NCBI RefSeq assembly: GCF_964656455.1 | Contig: NC_135716.1 | Coordinates: forward strand, 111,198,389-111,262,388 | Length of the DNA: 64,000 nt | Direction of reading: 5' to 3' | From: Halichoerus grypus | Taxonomy: Eukaryota; Chordata; Mammalia; Carnivora; Phocidae | Part shown: positions 1 through 11,836 of the stretch, piece by piece | Layout of the letters: each line of letters opens with the position of its first letter | Position numbering within the stretch: position 1 is the first letter of the stretch | Program-made: the position numbers and the translations under genes | Notes under the pieces: model-generated | Databases searched by the model: none | What the model was told of the DNA's origin: nothing | What the model saw: only the letters and a program-made list of their open reading frames with translations

Positions 1-660
1 ATCTTTGTAATCCTCATGGACCTTAAAGTCTAGTTAGAGACAATCATTAAATAATCTCAAAAATGTATAATGACAACAGTAAGTGCGATGAAGGAAAAGG
101 GAAGAAGCAAAAGACTACCTGTGAGGAAGAGAACAGTTTCTTACTCTTTTAAAACTGTTTAACTATAGAAATTTTTATACATACATAAGGCAGGAAAGAA
201 TAATGAACTCTCACATACCTATCACCTGCCCTCAACAATTATCAGTATTTTGTTTCATTTCTCCTCCCATTGTCCTCCTTCCAACTAAAGTGGGTTTTTT
301 TTGGATTTTTTTTTTAATTTTTAATTCTAGTATAGTTAACATACAGTGTTATATTGGTTTCAGGTGTACAATATAGTGATACAATTCCATACATTACTCA
401 GTGCTCATCATGATAAATGTACTCTTAATCCCCATCACCTATTTCACCCATCCCCCTACCTGCCTCCCCTCTGGTAACCATCAATTTGTTCTCTATAATT
501 AAGAGTCTGGTTTTTGGATGGTCTCTTTTTTCATTTGTTCATTTGTTTCTTAAATTCCATATATGGAATTTGTTTTTCTCTGACCAACTTAATTTCACTT
601 AGCATTATACTCTCTAGCTCCATCCATGTTGTTGCAAATGGCAAGATGTCATTCCTTTTT

Positions 661-867
661 TTTTTTTTTTTTTTTTTTTAAAGATTTTATTTATTTTTTT
701 TGACAGAGAGAGACATAGCGAGAGCAGGAACACAAGCAGGGGGGTGGGAGAGGGAGAAGCAGGCTTCCCGCCGAGCAGGGAGCCCGATGTGGGACTCGAT
801 CCCAGGACCCTGGGATCATGACCTGAGCCGAAGGCAGACGCTTAACGACTGAGCCACCCAGGCGCCC
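661..867 (-). mobile_element. Can-SINE (young)
   Basis: Full tRNA-Lys-derived SINE read antisense: T-run and aaagattttatttatt, GA-rich stretch, then ccacccaggcgccc at the head. It is flanked by an 18-bp direct repeat aagatgtcattccttttt (643-660 and 868-885) inside the host L1. Confidence 0.95.
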
Positions 868-895
868 AAGATGTCATTCCTTTTTATGGTGAATA

Positions 896-897
<2 letters not shown>

Positions 898-934
<37 letters not shown>
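898..934. repeat. (CA)n microsatellite
   Basis: Uninterrupted CA dinucleotides lie where L1 ORF2 normally has the short tatatacacaatgg segment, so the repeat probably grew from an L1 seed. Confidence 0.9.
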
Positions 935-936
<2 letters not shown>

Positions 937-1123
937 ACTTCTTCTTTATCCACTCATCTATCGATGGACACTTGGGCTGCTTCCATAATACAGCTATTGT
1001 AAATAGTGTTGCAGTAAACATAAGTGTGTGCATATCTTTTTGAATTAGTGTTTTCATATTCTTTGGATAAATTACCCAGGAGTGAAATTACTAGATGATA
1101 GGGTAATTCTATTTTTAATTTTT

Positions 1124-1574
<451 letters not shown>

Positions 1575-2760
1575 CTATTTTTAATTTTTTGAAGAATCTC
1601 CATACTGGTTTCCACAGTGGCTGCACCAGTTTGCATTCCTACCAACAGTGCAAGAGGGTTCCTTTTTCTCTACATCCTTCCCAACACTTGTTGTTTCTTG
1701 AGTTTCTGATTTTAGCCATTCTGACAGACGTGAGGCGATATCACATTGTGGTTTTGAGTTGCATTTCCCTGATGATGAGTGATGTTGAGCATCTTTCAAT
1801 ATGTCTGTTGGCCATCTATTTGTCTTCTTTGGAGAAATGTCTATTCATGTCTTTTGTCCATTTTAAAATTGGATTATTTGTTTTTTGGGTGTTGAGTTTT
1901 ATAAGTTCTTTATGTATTTTGGATACTAAACCTTTATCAAATATGTCATTTGCAAATACTCTCTCACATTCAGTAGGTTGCCTTTTAGCTTTGTGGATTG
2001 TTTCCTGTGCTGTGCAGAAGTTTTTATTTTGATATAGTCCCAATAGTTTATTTTTGCTTTTGTTTCCCTTGCCTCGGGAGACATATCTAGAAATATGTTG
2101 CTACAGCCGATGTCAGAGAAGTTACTGCCTGTGCTCTCTTCTAGGATTTTTATGGTTTTAGGTCTCACATTTAGGTCCTTAATCTATTTTAAATTTATGT
2201 TTGTGTATGGTGTAAGAAAGTGGTCCAGTTTCATTCTTTTTCATGTTGGTGTCCACTTTTCCCAGAACCATTTGTTAAAGAGACTGTCTTTTTCCCATTG
2301 CCTCCTTTGTCAAAGATTAATTGACCATATAATCATGCTCTCTGAGCTCTCTGTTCTGTTTCGTTGATTTATGTGTCTATTTTTGTGCCAGTACCATACT
2401 GTTTTGATAACTACAGCTTTGTAGTGTATCTTAAAATCTGAGATTGTGATACCTCCAGTTTTGTTCTTTTTCAAGATTGCTTTGGCTATTCAGGGTTTTT
2501 TGTGGCTCCATACAAATTTTAAGATTATTTGTTCTAGTTCTGTGAAAAATGTTGTTGGCATTTTGTTAGGGATTGTGTTAAATCTGTAATTTGCTTTGGG
2601 TAGTGGACATTTTCATAATACTTGTTCTTCCAACAAACTAAAGTATTTTGAAACAAAACTCAGATATCACATCATTCCATCCAAATACCTTATTATGCAT
2701 TTCTAACAGATAAAGATATTTTTAGACATAATCACAATACAGTTATCATACCTAACAAAT

Positions 2761-3539
2761 TTGATAACAGCTCCTTATTTTTCTCTGCCCTCTTTCTGGA
2801 TATGTATCACCCTGAGAGGACTGACTAAATATGCTATGGTGTGGGCTTACTGTGATTCAAGAGGGTCTCGGCAAAAACAAAACAAAACAAAAAACTACCC
2901 TCTCACCAGCTTGTTCATGCTGGAAAGTGTTCATCTAGGGAAACTAATTCTCATTTTGTGTTTTGGGAGAATGTCTTAGAAAATAAATGTCTGGTTTAAG
3001 TAACATTTTCATGTAAATGTATTATTTTATTTAGAATGAAGATGCATTAGTTAACAGGTGTAAAAGATCCTGCTTTGTTTTGGGGATAGGTGATGGAGTG
3101 AAGAGTACAGAAGGAATTGGATTTCAAAGATGGAGGGGAGGGATGAAGGGCCCAGCAAGAAGAGATGGAGGTTGCAGAAACCAGCTTTATATAGTTGTAA
3201 TTTTATTGTTTGTCTTCAACTGGGTGAAGTCAAAAAACAGTTATGTTCTGAAGTGTTGAGGCCTCAGGGCTTGCAAGTTCTTTTCCTCCTACAATTTACA
3301 GGGGAAGAAAATGTTAAGCAGTTGACTTAATTATAAAGGACTTTCAATCCCGGTGTTTTTATTGATCCAGATAACACTGTGGTAATTGATAATGCTTCTA
3401 GAGAACTATAGCATTATGCAATTAATGATATATTTTCAGCTATAATATGGATTAAATAGGCATTTATGGGCTAGTGTGGGGGCCTAATCACTGTTTAAAG
3501 CTTTGTTTATATAACAAAAGAGATTCTGTGGCTTGTGAA
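2761..3539. other. Unique sequence, no gene seen
   Basis: No repeat or coding exon is recognised. The section 3340-3470 is AT-rich with several TAAT/ATTA words and little simple repeat, the kind of texture seen in conserved non-coding elements. A short (aaaac)n run lies at about 2874-2892. Confidence 0.5.
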
Positions 3540-4155
3540 GAAGAATTGTGTGGTATATCCACATAGTAGAATATTATTCAGCAAAAAAGAGGAATGAAGA
3601 ACTGATGTATACAGTAACATGGATGAAACTTGAAAATATTAAACACATGAAAGAAGCCAGCCGTAAAATACCACATACTGTATAGTTCCATTTATATGAA
3701 ATCTCCAGAAAAGGCAATTCTACAAAGACAGATATTGGATTAGTTGTTGCCTAGGACTGGGAGGGTTGGGGGGAAATGGATATGAGGTTTATTTTGGGGT
3801 AATAGGAATGTTTTAAAACTGAGACTGGTGGTTGGGGCGCCTGGGTGGCTCAGTTGGTTAAGCGACTGCCTTCGGCTCAGGTCATGATCCTGGAGTCCCT
3901 GGATCGAGTCCCGCATCGGGCTCCCTGCTCGGCAGGGAGTCTGCTTCTCCCTCTGACCCTCCCCCCTCTCATGTGCTCTCTCTCATTCTCTCTCTCTCAA
4001 ATAAATAAATAAAATCTTAAAAAAAAAAAAAAAAACTGAGACTGGTGATGGTTGCACTCTATGAATATAGTAAGAACCATCGAATTGCATACTTTAAATG
4101 AATAGAATGTATGGTTTGTGAATCATATCTCAATAAAGCTGTGAAAAAAAAAAAG
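3540..4155 (+). mobile_element. Old L1 3' end, interrupted by a SINE
   Basis: Sense L1: gtagaatattattcagcaaaaaa, then atgaaacttgaaaa, a 3' UTR ending atatctcaataaagctgtg and a poly-A at about 4144-4155. A Can-SINE sits at 3831-4031. It is an L1M-type copy by divergence. Confidence 0.8.
3831..4031 (+). mobile_element. Can-SINE (young)
   Basis: Sense SINE with a ggcgcctgggtggctcag head and a ctctgaccctcccccctctc CT-rich body, ending aaataaataaataaaatctt plus poly-A. The 16-bp direct repeat aaaactgagactggtg lies at 3815-3830 and 4032-4047. Confidence 0.95.
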
Positions 4156-5084
4156 GAACTGAGTTTATCTCATTGATGTCCATTTCTCTGACCCTGTTGC
4201 AGATTCGACCAATGCCAGCTTTTTGATGCAGGGAGTCCTTGTTCTAGAGAAGTGGTGCAGGGGTACTGTTTGTCTGTGGGGCCTCTCTGTCGGCCAGAGG
4301 GTCTGCGACCTGCAAACACGTACCCGAGCAACCAGCTTCTCATGGCCAGGCATCATTCTCAGAGCATACTAACTTAGAGTTCCATCCTTCCCGGCCACTT
4401 TGTTGAAACCTTACCTGAGAAACAGTGCTTCCTGGGCTGGCTAGCCGTTGTGGCACATTGAGCAGAGTCCTGCATCAGAGATCGGAAACTGTGGGTGTAT
4501 TAACCCGTTCAGACCATTTTCAGGCAGTGTTTTTCTTCCACACACCATTATGATACGACTTGTGGGCTGCTGGGTGTAGTGACCCAGAATGACACCTGCG
4601 TGTATCTATTTTTAGCAGTGTGTTTTCTGCAAATTAGGATCTACTTTGTTTAGGGTTTATTCAAGTCTGAGTAACTGACTGATAACACAGCCCTATAATT
4701 CCTTGGTTTTAGTTTAGAATACCTTCTTCCTTCTCACTATCATTAAGTTCTGGAAGAATGAAAGTGAAGACAATTTAGAGCAATTCTCTGTATTTAGATT
4801 GTACACATTTTCCATTCTAGTCATTCTGTCTGCATGCCCTGTTGCATTGAAGAAGCTGCTGCAATTCTAATGGAATTTGAAGTTTGAGATATGTGGGTAC
4901 TTCTAAAGGTTTTTAAGCTCTTTAGATTGCTAAAGTTTTATATTTCTTGAGGCATCTTCTTAAAAATGACTAACAGTTTCAATTATGTGTTCAGTAGGTC
5001 TGCATGAAGGAATGGATAGATAGCATATTCTAATTAGGGTGTGGGCTCTTGTTTAACATTTCTGATACCAGGCTCTTTGGCTTA
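4156..5084. other. Unique sequence, no gene seen
   Basis: No repeat is recognised in this stretch. A minus-strand interval 4415-4469 is bounded by a CAG acceptor and a perfect CAG-GTAAGG donor, but it has no supporting partner (see rejected items). Confidence 0.5.
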
Positions 5085-5100
5085 TGTTAGTACTGTTTTT

Positions 5101-5292
5101 TTTTTTTGTTTTTTTTTTTTTTATTTGAGAGAGAGAGAATGAGAGAGAGAGCACATGAGAGGGGGGAGGGTCAGAGGGAGAAGCAGACTCCCCACCGAGC
5201 AGGGAGCCCGATGCGGGACTCGATCCAGGGACTCCAGGATCATGACCTGAGCCGAAGGCAGTCGTCTAACCAACTGAGCCACCCAGGCGCCC
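5101..5292 (-). mobile_element. Can-SINE (young)
   Basis: Antisense SINE with T-run, GA-rich stretch and ccacccaggcgcc head. Direct repeat tgttagtactgttttt at 5085-5100 and 5293-5308. Confidence 0.95.
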
Positions 5293-5308
5293 TGTTAGTA
5301 CTGTTTTT

Positions 5309-5779
5309 CAAACATGACTGCTGTAGATGGTTTGCTTCTTTATGGCTTAGTGTGGCTATTTTGTGGGATTTAATACCAGATGGGGTTACTGATCTAGATT
5401 AACTGGAAGTAAGTGATGATGTTGACAAATACGGTACTAAGAGTGTTATGGCTTCTTGCCCATTTTCAGCCTCCAGGATTATTTTAAATCTAAAGATAAT
5501 TAGAGCAGGTGGTGGTTCCCTATTCCCGAAAGGCTATAGGTGGTGTGGTTCTCATCATGTTTGTTAGACCCGCTGTTCAGAGCTAAATTTTTGTCTTTGC
5601 CTGAAACTAAATCTCTAAAACTATGATTAGCTTCCTGAGACTGGTCAGTATATTGAGAGCATATGCATTCCATAATGTCTCAAATTCAAGCATAAAATTA
5701 TAATGTAGCCATTTATATTACCATTAGTTGCTTTTTGCTTTTTACCTCTGTTAGGAACTCAAACAAATGATGAATTTAA
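5309..5779. other. Unique sequence, no gene seen
   Basis: No coding or repeat signature is recognised between the SINE and the following antisense L1. Confidence 0.4.
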
Positions 5780-5870
5780 GTTTTTTTATTGTGACTCCAA
5801 ACATATAAAATTCATGATCTTACCATTTTTAAGTGTATGGTACATTAGTGTTAATATATGCACATTGTTG

Positions 5871-6054
5871 GGGCGCCTGGGTGGCTCATTCGGTTAAGCG
5901 TCTGCCTTCAGCTCAGGTCATGATCCCAGGGTCCTAGGACTGAGCCCTGCATCAGGTTCCCTGCTCAGCGGGGAGCCTGCTTCTCCCTCTCCAACTCCCG
6001 TTCGTGCTCTCTGTTGCTATCTCTGTCTCTCTCTCTCAAAGAAATAAAAAAACG
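5871..6054 (+). mobile_element. Can-SINE
   Basis: Sense SINE with a gggcgcctgggtggctcat head. Short direct repeat cacattgttg at 5861-5870 and 6065-6074, the second copy shifted slightly by tail sequence. Confidence 0.9.
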
Positions 6055-6720
6055 TATATCAACACACATTGTTGGCAACGGCTGTCTGGAACTTTTTCAT
6101 CTTGCAAAACTGAAACTCTGTGTTTATTAAACAGCAGCTCCCCATTTCCCCCTTCTTGCCAGCTTGGTAACCACATTCTACTTTCTGTTTCTATGAGTTT
6201 GACTTCTTTAGATATCTCATATAAGTAGAATCATGCAGTATTTGCTTTTTTGTGACTGACTTATTTCACTTAGCATGATGCCCTCAAGATTCATCCATCT
6301 TGTACCATATGACAAGATTTCCTTCTTTCTAAAGGCTGAATAATATTCTACTGTATGTGTATACCATGCTCTCCTTATCCATTCATCAGTCACTGGACAT
6401 TTAGGTTGCTTCCACCTCTTGGCTATTGTGACTAATGCTGCAGTGAACATGGGAATGCTAATATCTCTTTGAGATCCTGCTTGCAATTATTTTGGACATA
6501 TACCCAAAAGCGAGATTGCTAAATCATTGGGTAATTCTATTTTTAATTTTTTGAGGAAACTCCATACTGTTTTTTATTGTGGCTGTACCATTTACATTCC
6601 CACCAGCAGTGCATAAGGGCTCTTTCTCCTTGCCAGCACTTGTTCTTTTCTGTTTTGTTTATTTATTTATTTATTTTGATAGTGGCCATACTAATAGGTG
6701 TAAGGTGGTATCTCACTGTG

Positions 6721-6899
6721 TTGTTGTTGTTGGTTTTTGTTTTGTTTTGTTTCTTTGAAGATTTTATTTATTTGAGAGAGAGGGAGAAGCAGATTCTCTG
6801 CTGAGCAGAGAGCTGCATGCAGGGCTCGATCCCAGGACCTTGAGGTTATGACCCGAGCTGAAGGCAGATGCTTAACCAACTGAGCCACACAGGCGCGCC
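6721..6899 (-). mobile_element. Can-SINE, shortened GA-rich body
   Basis: Antisense SINE whose CT/GA-rich body is shorter than usual. Direct repeat tctcactgtg at 6711-6720 and 6900-6909 restores the L1 reading. A (gtt)n/(tttg)n tail variant precedes it. Confidence 0.9.
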
Positions 6900-7037
6900 T
6901 CTCACTGTGGTTTTGATTTGCATTTCCCTGATTATGAGTGATGCTGAGCATCTTTTTATGAGCTTGTTGGCCATTTTCATGTCTTCTTTGGAAAAAGTTC
7001 CTTCTTGATTTGTTTCAGATTGATGTCTTTTCAATAG

Positions 7038-7271
7038 GGTTATGGATTATTATAAACAGAGTTCCCTTTCTGTCCTAAGAACTGAGTAATCATGTTTGAG
7101 GATATTCTTGCAAGAGAGATTTATAATATGCTAACAACCTTCTGAATTAATTACTGCATCCATTTCAGACCTGCATGGTGTCAGAGTCACAGACTTAGAG
7201 ATCCTAGAGCTGGCACCACAAGTTTTACTGCCTGCCCCCAATTGCTTGAAAATTAGAGCTTGTTGTTTATA
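7038..7271. other. Unique sequence
   Basis: No recognised element between the old L1 and the next SINE. Confidence 0.4.
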
Positions 7272-7287
7272 TTAAATTTAAAATCTT

Positions 7288-7478
7288 TTTAAGAATTTAT
7301 TTATTTATTTATTTGACAGAGAGACAGCGAGAGAGGGAACACAAGCAGGGGGGAGTGGGAGAGGGAGAAGCAGGCTTCCAGCTGAACAGAGAGCCTTATG
7401 TGGGGCTCAATCCCAGGACCCTGGGATCATGACCCGAGCCGAAGGCAGACGCCCAACGACTGAGCCACCCAGGTGTCC
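7288..7478 (-). mobile_element. Can-SINE
   Basis: Antisense SINE with (ttta)n tail, GA-rich body and ccacccaggtgtcc head. The 16-bp direct repeat ttaaatttaaaatctt is perfect at 7272-7287 and 7479-7494. Confidence 0.95.
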
Positions 7479-7494
7479 TTAAATTTAAAATCTT

Positions 7495-7768
7495 GATCAA
7501 CATGCCAACCTCTGTACCATTGATTAGATCCAGCTTTTGAATAAAAAGTGCTAAAGGACTTTTTTGAGATAATGGGGAAATTTGAAAATGGACTATACAT
7601 TGGATAGTATTATTGTATCATTGTTAAATTGTGTTATTTAGGAGAGTGTCCTTATTTTTAGACGGTGTAAACTGAAATGTTTAGGGTAAAAAATACCATA
7701 GTGTTGATAATTTACTTATAAATAGTTCAGGAAAATTATTTGTATATGCATATATAAAGAGCAGGGTG
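7495..7768. other. Unique sequence
   Basis: AT-rich, no recognised element. Confidence 0.4.
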
Positions 7769-7976
7769 TCTTAACCTCAGCACTATTGACATTTTGGGCT
7801 GGATAATTCCTTGTTGTGTGGGGCTCTGTTTTGTAGGATGGTTAGCAGCATCCCTGGCCTCTACCCACTAGATACTAGTAACACCCCCCAGTAGTGACAA
7901 TCAAAATATCTCCAGACATTGCCATATGTTCTCTGGGAGGCAAAATTGTTCCTAGTTGAGGACCACTGATACAGAG
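7769..7976 (-). mobile_element. MER5A-like hAT-Charlie non-autonomous DNA transposon
   Basis: Reads as the reverse complement of the MER5A consensus as I recall it: cactattgacattttgggctgg, the central gggtagaggccagggatgct motif in reverse, and gttgaggaccactg at the end. The length is about 190-205 bp, which fits the family. It has no coding capacity. Confidence 0.85.
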
Positions 7977-8289
7977 AAGAAGAAAGCAGGAGAGGTAGAG
8001 ATATTTATGTATGTTTAGAGAGAGAACGAGAGAGTAAGCAAATATAGGACAGTGTTAGCAATTGGTGAATATAGGTAAAGGGTATTTTTTTATACTATTC
8101 TTTTAAATTCTCTACAGATTTAAAGATTTTCAAAATAAAAGGTTGGGGGAAAATAAATCAGACTGGATTTCATAATAACTGAGTATTACTGGAAGATGTG
8201 TGAATTCTGGCCAAAGTTACATTAAGGGTCAAGAAAATGAGATTTGATAGAGCACATCTCAAGTCAGTAATTAAAGAAAGTGTGTTCAT
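7977..8289. other. Unique or unrecognised sequence
   Basis: A run at about 7990-8150 resembles generic AT-rich L1 3' UTR (ttcaaaataaaaggttgg) but is not diagnostic. Confidence 0.35.
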
Positions 8290-9125
8290 TTTCCAGTGAT
8301 CCTGGAACATTTTACCACAAATTTAGCAGCTTAGACCAACACCCATTTATAGCCTTATCTCACAGTTCTGCAGGTTAGAAGTCTGGGCACAGTTTGGCCT
8401 GGCTCGTTCTTTGCTCCAGGTTTCAAAGGTTGAAAATCAAGGTGTCACTAGGGTTGACTTTCTGAAGCTCTGGGAATGAATTGGCTTCTGGACTCTTTCA
8501 GGTTGTTGTAAGAATTCAGTTCCAGGGCGCCTGGGTGGCTCAGTCGTTAAGAGTCTGCCTTCGGCTCAGGTCATAATCCCAGGGTCCTGGGATCGAGCCC
8601 CGCATGGGGCTCCCTGCTCGGCAGGAAGCCTGCTTCTCCTTCTCCCACTCCCCCTGCTTGTGTTCCCTCTCTTGCTGTGTCTCTGTCAAATAAATAAATA
8701 AAATCTTTAAAAAAAAAAAATTCAGTTCCACACTGTTGTAGGACTGAGGTGTCCATTTCCTTGCTAGCTGTTGGCTGGGGTGGTTCTCAGCTTCTAGAGG
8801 CCACCTACATTCTTTGGTTCATGGCTCCCTTTCTCCATCTTCAAAGCCTGCAAGAGTGGTAGAGTCCTCTGCATGCTTCAGCTCTCTCTGATTTCCTCAC
8901 TGCCTCATGCTCTGGCTCTTCTGCCTTTCTCTTCTGCTTTTAAGGGCTCGTATGATTACATTGGGTACACCCAGATAACCCAGAATATTTACTTTAAAGT
9001 CACTTGATTAGTAACCTTAATTCCAGCTGCAAAGTCCCTTTATTGCAATACCTAGATTAGTGTTTGATTCAATAACCAGGGGGTGGGAATCTTGGGAGAC
9101 ATCTTTAGAATTCTGCCTACCACAA
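8290..9125 (-). mobile_element. Old LTR-like interspersed repeat, probably ERVL-MaLR (MLT1-type)
   Basis: The segment contains ctcacagttctgcaggttagaagtctggg and aaaatcaaggtgtcac near the left, and cttaattccagctgcaaag toward attctgcctaccaca at the right. This is the layout of a widespread mammalian MaLR-type LTR read in reverse. A Can-SINE interrupts it at 8525-8720. Subfamily assignment is from memory and uncertain. No retroviral genes are present. Confidence 0.5.
8525..8720 (+). mobile_element. Can-SINE (young)
   Basis: Sense SINE, gggcgcctgggtggctcagtcgttaag head, tctcccactccccctgcttg body. Direct repeat ttcagttcca at 8515-8524 and 8721-8730. Confidence 0.95.
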
Positions 9126-9255
9126 AAAGCATACAACTGAATTCTGACAATTAAAAAAATAAATTATTTCTTAAAATATTTTATACGTGTCTTTCCCATT
9201 ACTATTAGGTTTAAAGATGGATGTTGTCATAGGATAGATTTTATAAGAGAGTTGT

Positions 9256-9368
9256 GTTTTTTTTAAGTTTATTTTTTTTAGTAATCTCTACACCCAACGT
9301 GGGACTTGAACTCATGATGCCAAGGTCAAGAGTTGCATACTCCTCTCACTGAGCCAGCCAGGCACCCC
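9256..9368 (-). mobile_element. Short Can-SINE (older type without CT-rich body)
   Basis: About 110-bp antisense SINE: agtaatctctacacccaacg, acttgaactcatgatgcc, gagccagccaggcacccc. Imperfect direct repeat aagagagttgt (9245-9255) and aagagatttgt (9369-9379). Confidence 0.85.
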
Positions 9369-9379
9369 AAGAGATTTGT

Positions 9380-10039
9380 ATTTATCCCTCCAACAATTAC
9401 TATGGGAAGAATCATGGATATTTAATAAAGAAGAAAATGCAAATCGCTGCTGAACATCACATGCAAAAATACTTGTTTTTACAACATACTATTCTTAAAA
9501 CTTTTGTACCCTTACGCAAACGAAAGTAAGAGCACAAAAATTTCACTTTATGAACTCTAAGAAAACTTTCTTAAAATGTAACTTACTTCCCTGTATTACA
9601 TAATTAATTAGAATTGTTCTTTACCCCCTTGTTTTGTTTTTAACGTGCCAGCTGACAGCATTTTCAGGCACACCTGATCCAGTAGAACTAAATTTGTCCC
9701 CAGTGAAGGCAGAGCCTATTTATTACCCTTGTCTTGTCCTTTGTCCTGAGCATATACTCAGGTTGTGCAGTGTAGTGCACATGTATTTACATGTATTCAA
9801 AAATATTCTGTAACCACTCTGAGATTCTGAGCTCTGGTAGCACACACTCCTGTCTCTCTTGCATTCCTGTTCTTTATTCTCACCACCACCACCACCACCA
9901 TCTTATCACCATCTTCATAATTGAGGCCTTTGCCACTCCCGTGCCTTCCAGTCTGCCAACACCCTCTGGCTTCCCTCCTTTCCCTACTGAGTCAGGATGC
10001 CATGACCTGTCATTTCAGCTGCTCTTCGTTGGCTCATTT
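9380..10039. other. Mostly unique sequence with a (CAC)n run
   Basis: No gene is seen. A (cac)n trinucleotide run lies at about 9881-9900. The pyrimidine-rich right part may already belong to the L2 that follows. Confidence 0.4.
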
Positions 10040-11336
10040 ACCAACTCCTTGTTGCCCTGACCTTCTTTCATTCTTTCCTGGTACTCCTGCCCTTTCCTTT
10101 AGTCTCTTCAGTCCTTTGCTCCCCGCTTTCCCCAGGACTTCAGCCTTCTCCGGCTTCTCATTTTGTACAGTCTCTATGGGTAATTGCAGCTCTTCACATG
10201 GGTTTTACTACAACCCAAATATTAATGAGTCTCAGTGTTGTATCACCAGGCCAAACATCTCCCCCAGAATTTTAGATTTGCACTTCCAGCTGCTTATTTG
10301 ATATATCCCTTTAGATGGCACTGCATATTTTTTAAACATTTTTTATTTAAATTCAATTAATTAACATATAATGTATTATTGGTTTCAGAGGTACAGGCCT
10401 GTGATTCATCAGTCTTATATAATACCCAGGGCTCATTACATCACATGCCCTCCTTAATGTCCATCACCCAGTTACCCCATCCCTCTGCCCCTCTCCCCTC
10501 CAGCAAACCTGTTTGTTTCCTATGATTAAGAGTCTCTTATGGGGCACTGCATATTTAATATGTCCTAACCTAAATTCCACCCCCCTTGAAACTTGCTTCT
10601 TTCCCTGTTTCAGTTAGTGATACTCTCCAGTTACTCAAGAGCATTTCCCGGATGATTAATAATGATGAGTACCTTTTCATGTACCCATTGGCCATCTGTC
10701 TCCTGCTGGTACCATGATTATCTCCTGTCTCATTGGACCCACTATAATGGCCCCCAGAATGGCCTTCCTGCCTCATTTATCCCTTTTAGCTCCATCTTCC
10801 ACATTGCTTCTAGAGTAATCTTCCCCCAAATGCACATCTGACCTAGTCTCCCTCCCTGCTAGTGAAATCCTTTAGTGGCTTTCCTACCGTCTTCAGGAGA
10901 TGATGCAGAGTTCTGAGCGTGGCCCTTCATTTCTGGTCCCTTCCTGTCCTGCTATTTCATTCCTGCCACCACCACCTCATGCACCGTTTGCCCTAGCAAT
11001 CCTGAAAAACTTCCAGCTTACCAACACACCATGCTCATGTGTCAGCCTGTCTACCCTCCCCCACCTTTTCTCCTTTGCCCTAGAATGCCCTTCCCCCATT
11101 TCCCTGCATTCCTCTCTACCTGGTTTATTCTCAGTTTTCTACTTGTCCTTCAGGTTTCAACTCTAAGAGGAAGTGACCTTTTAGCAGTCCCTCCCTAACA
11201 CCCCACACACTACTATGTGCCACTTCTGTGCCCCAGACTGTGATTTCCTTGAGAGCCAAGATGTCAGTTGCCCTTTTCTATCCCCTGTGCCTAACCCAGA
11301 GCAGATGTTCAGTAAATGTTTGTTGAATGAATGAAT
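10040..11336 (+). mobile_element. L2 LINE 3' region
   Basis: Sense L2: pyrimidine-rich decayed ORF2 sequence, then cctagaatgcccttccccc, acttgtccttcaggtttcaa and the diagnostic 3' end gttcagtaaatgtttgttgaatgaatgaat at about 11305-11336. It is interrupted by a 212-bp L1 end (10331-10542). The 10800-11336 part is secure; the left limit is not. Confidence 0.7.
10331..10542 (-). mobile_element. Severely 5'-truncated carnivore L1 (3' end only)
   Basis: About 212 bp of L1 3' UTR read antisense (tcaattaattaacatataatg to gattaagagtctcttatg). The perfect 14-bp direct repeat ggcactgcatattt lies at 10317-10330 and 10543-10556. Confidence 0.95.
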
Positions 11337-11385
11337 CAGCATAAACACTGGTAGAGACAGTTTTATGGGGCTGATTAGATTAATT

Positions 11386-11826
11386 TAAAAAAAGATTTAT
11401 TTATTTTATTATATTTTAATGAAGTTTTTATTATTTATTTTAGATTTTATTTGAGAGAGAGAGCAAGAGAAAGAAAGCATGAGTGGAGGTGGGGAGGAGG
11501 GGGGGTAGAGGAAGAGGAAGAAGCAGACTCCCTGCTGAGGAGGGAGCCTGATGTGGGGCTTGATCCCAGGACCCCATGATCATTACCTGAGCCCAAAGCA
11601 CACGCTTAATGACTGAGCCACCCAGGTGCCCCTTATTTATTTATTTTAGAAAGAGCAAGCGCTCATGAGGGGGGAGGTCAGAGGGAGAGGGAGAAAAGCA
11701 GACTCCCCACGGAACACGGAGCCAGAGACCACAGGCCACACAGGGTTGATCTCATGACCCCAAGATCATGACCTGAGCTGAAATCAAGAGTCCAGTGCTT
11801 AACTGACTGAGCCACCCATGTGCCCC
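11386..11826 (-). mobile_element. Can-SINE interrupted by a second SINE
   Basis: Outer antisense SINE: tail at 11386-11410, body from about 11633 to the ccacccatgtgcccc head ending 11826. Direct repeat tagattaatt at 11376-11385 and 11827-11836. The inner SINE occupies 11411-11632. Confidence 0.85.
11411..11632 (-). mobile_element. Can-SINE nested in another Can-SINE
   Basis: Antisense SINE with tagattttatttgagagagag, GA-rich body and ccacccaggtgcccc. It lies in the A/T tail of the outer SINE, flanked by ttattta-type repeats too simple to define an exact duplication. Confidence 0.85.
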
Positions 11827-11836
11827 TAGATTAATT

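Larger units (their letters stand above)
5780..7037 (-). mobile_element. Old L1 (L1M-type) with two SINE insertions
   Basis: Antisense L1 3' UTR and ORF2 end: tttttattgtgactccaaacatataaaattc, then ttcacttagcatgatg, ggtaattctatttttaat, tgatttgcatttccctgat, gttggccattttcatgtc. Minus-strand peptides such as WMNLEGIMLSEIS (about 6250-6330) are L1 ORF2 C-terminus. SINEs interrupt at 5871-6054 and 6721-6899. Confidence 0.85.

Noticed and set aside
4415..4469. Minus-strand 55-bp interval with gatgcag acceptor and perfect ctcag-gtaagg donor
   Set aside because: The polypyrimidine tract is weak, the length is not a multiple of three, and no partner exon or protein similarity is visible. Chance matches to splice consensus are common in 64 kb.
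8526..8600. tRNA gene signal in SINE heads
   Set aside because: The A-box and B-box-like words come from the tRNA-Lys ancestry of Can-SINEs; the cloverleaf is not intact and each copy is a retroposon.
9881..9900. (CAC)n run encoding a His tract
   Set aside because: Simple trinucleotide repeat in a non-coding setting.
9921..10301. 126-codon plus-strand open frame
   Set aside because: Pyrimidine-rich L2-like DNA; the composition (Ser, Pro, Leu, Phe) reflects base bias and no family is recognised.
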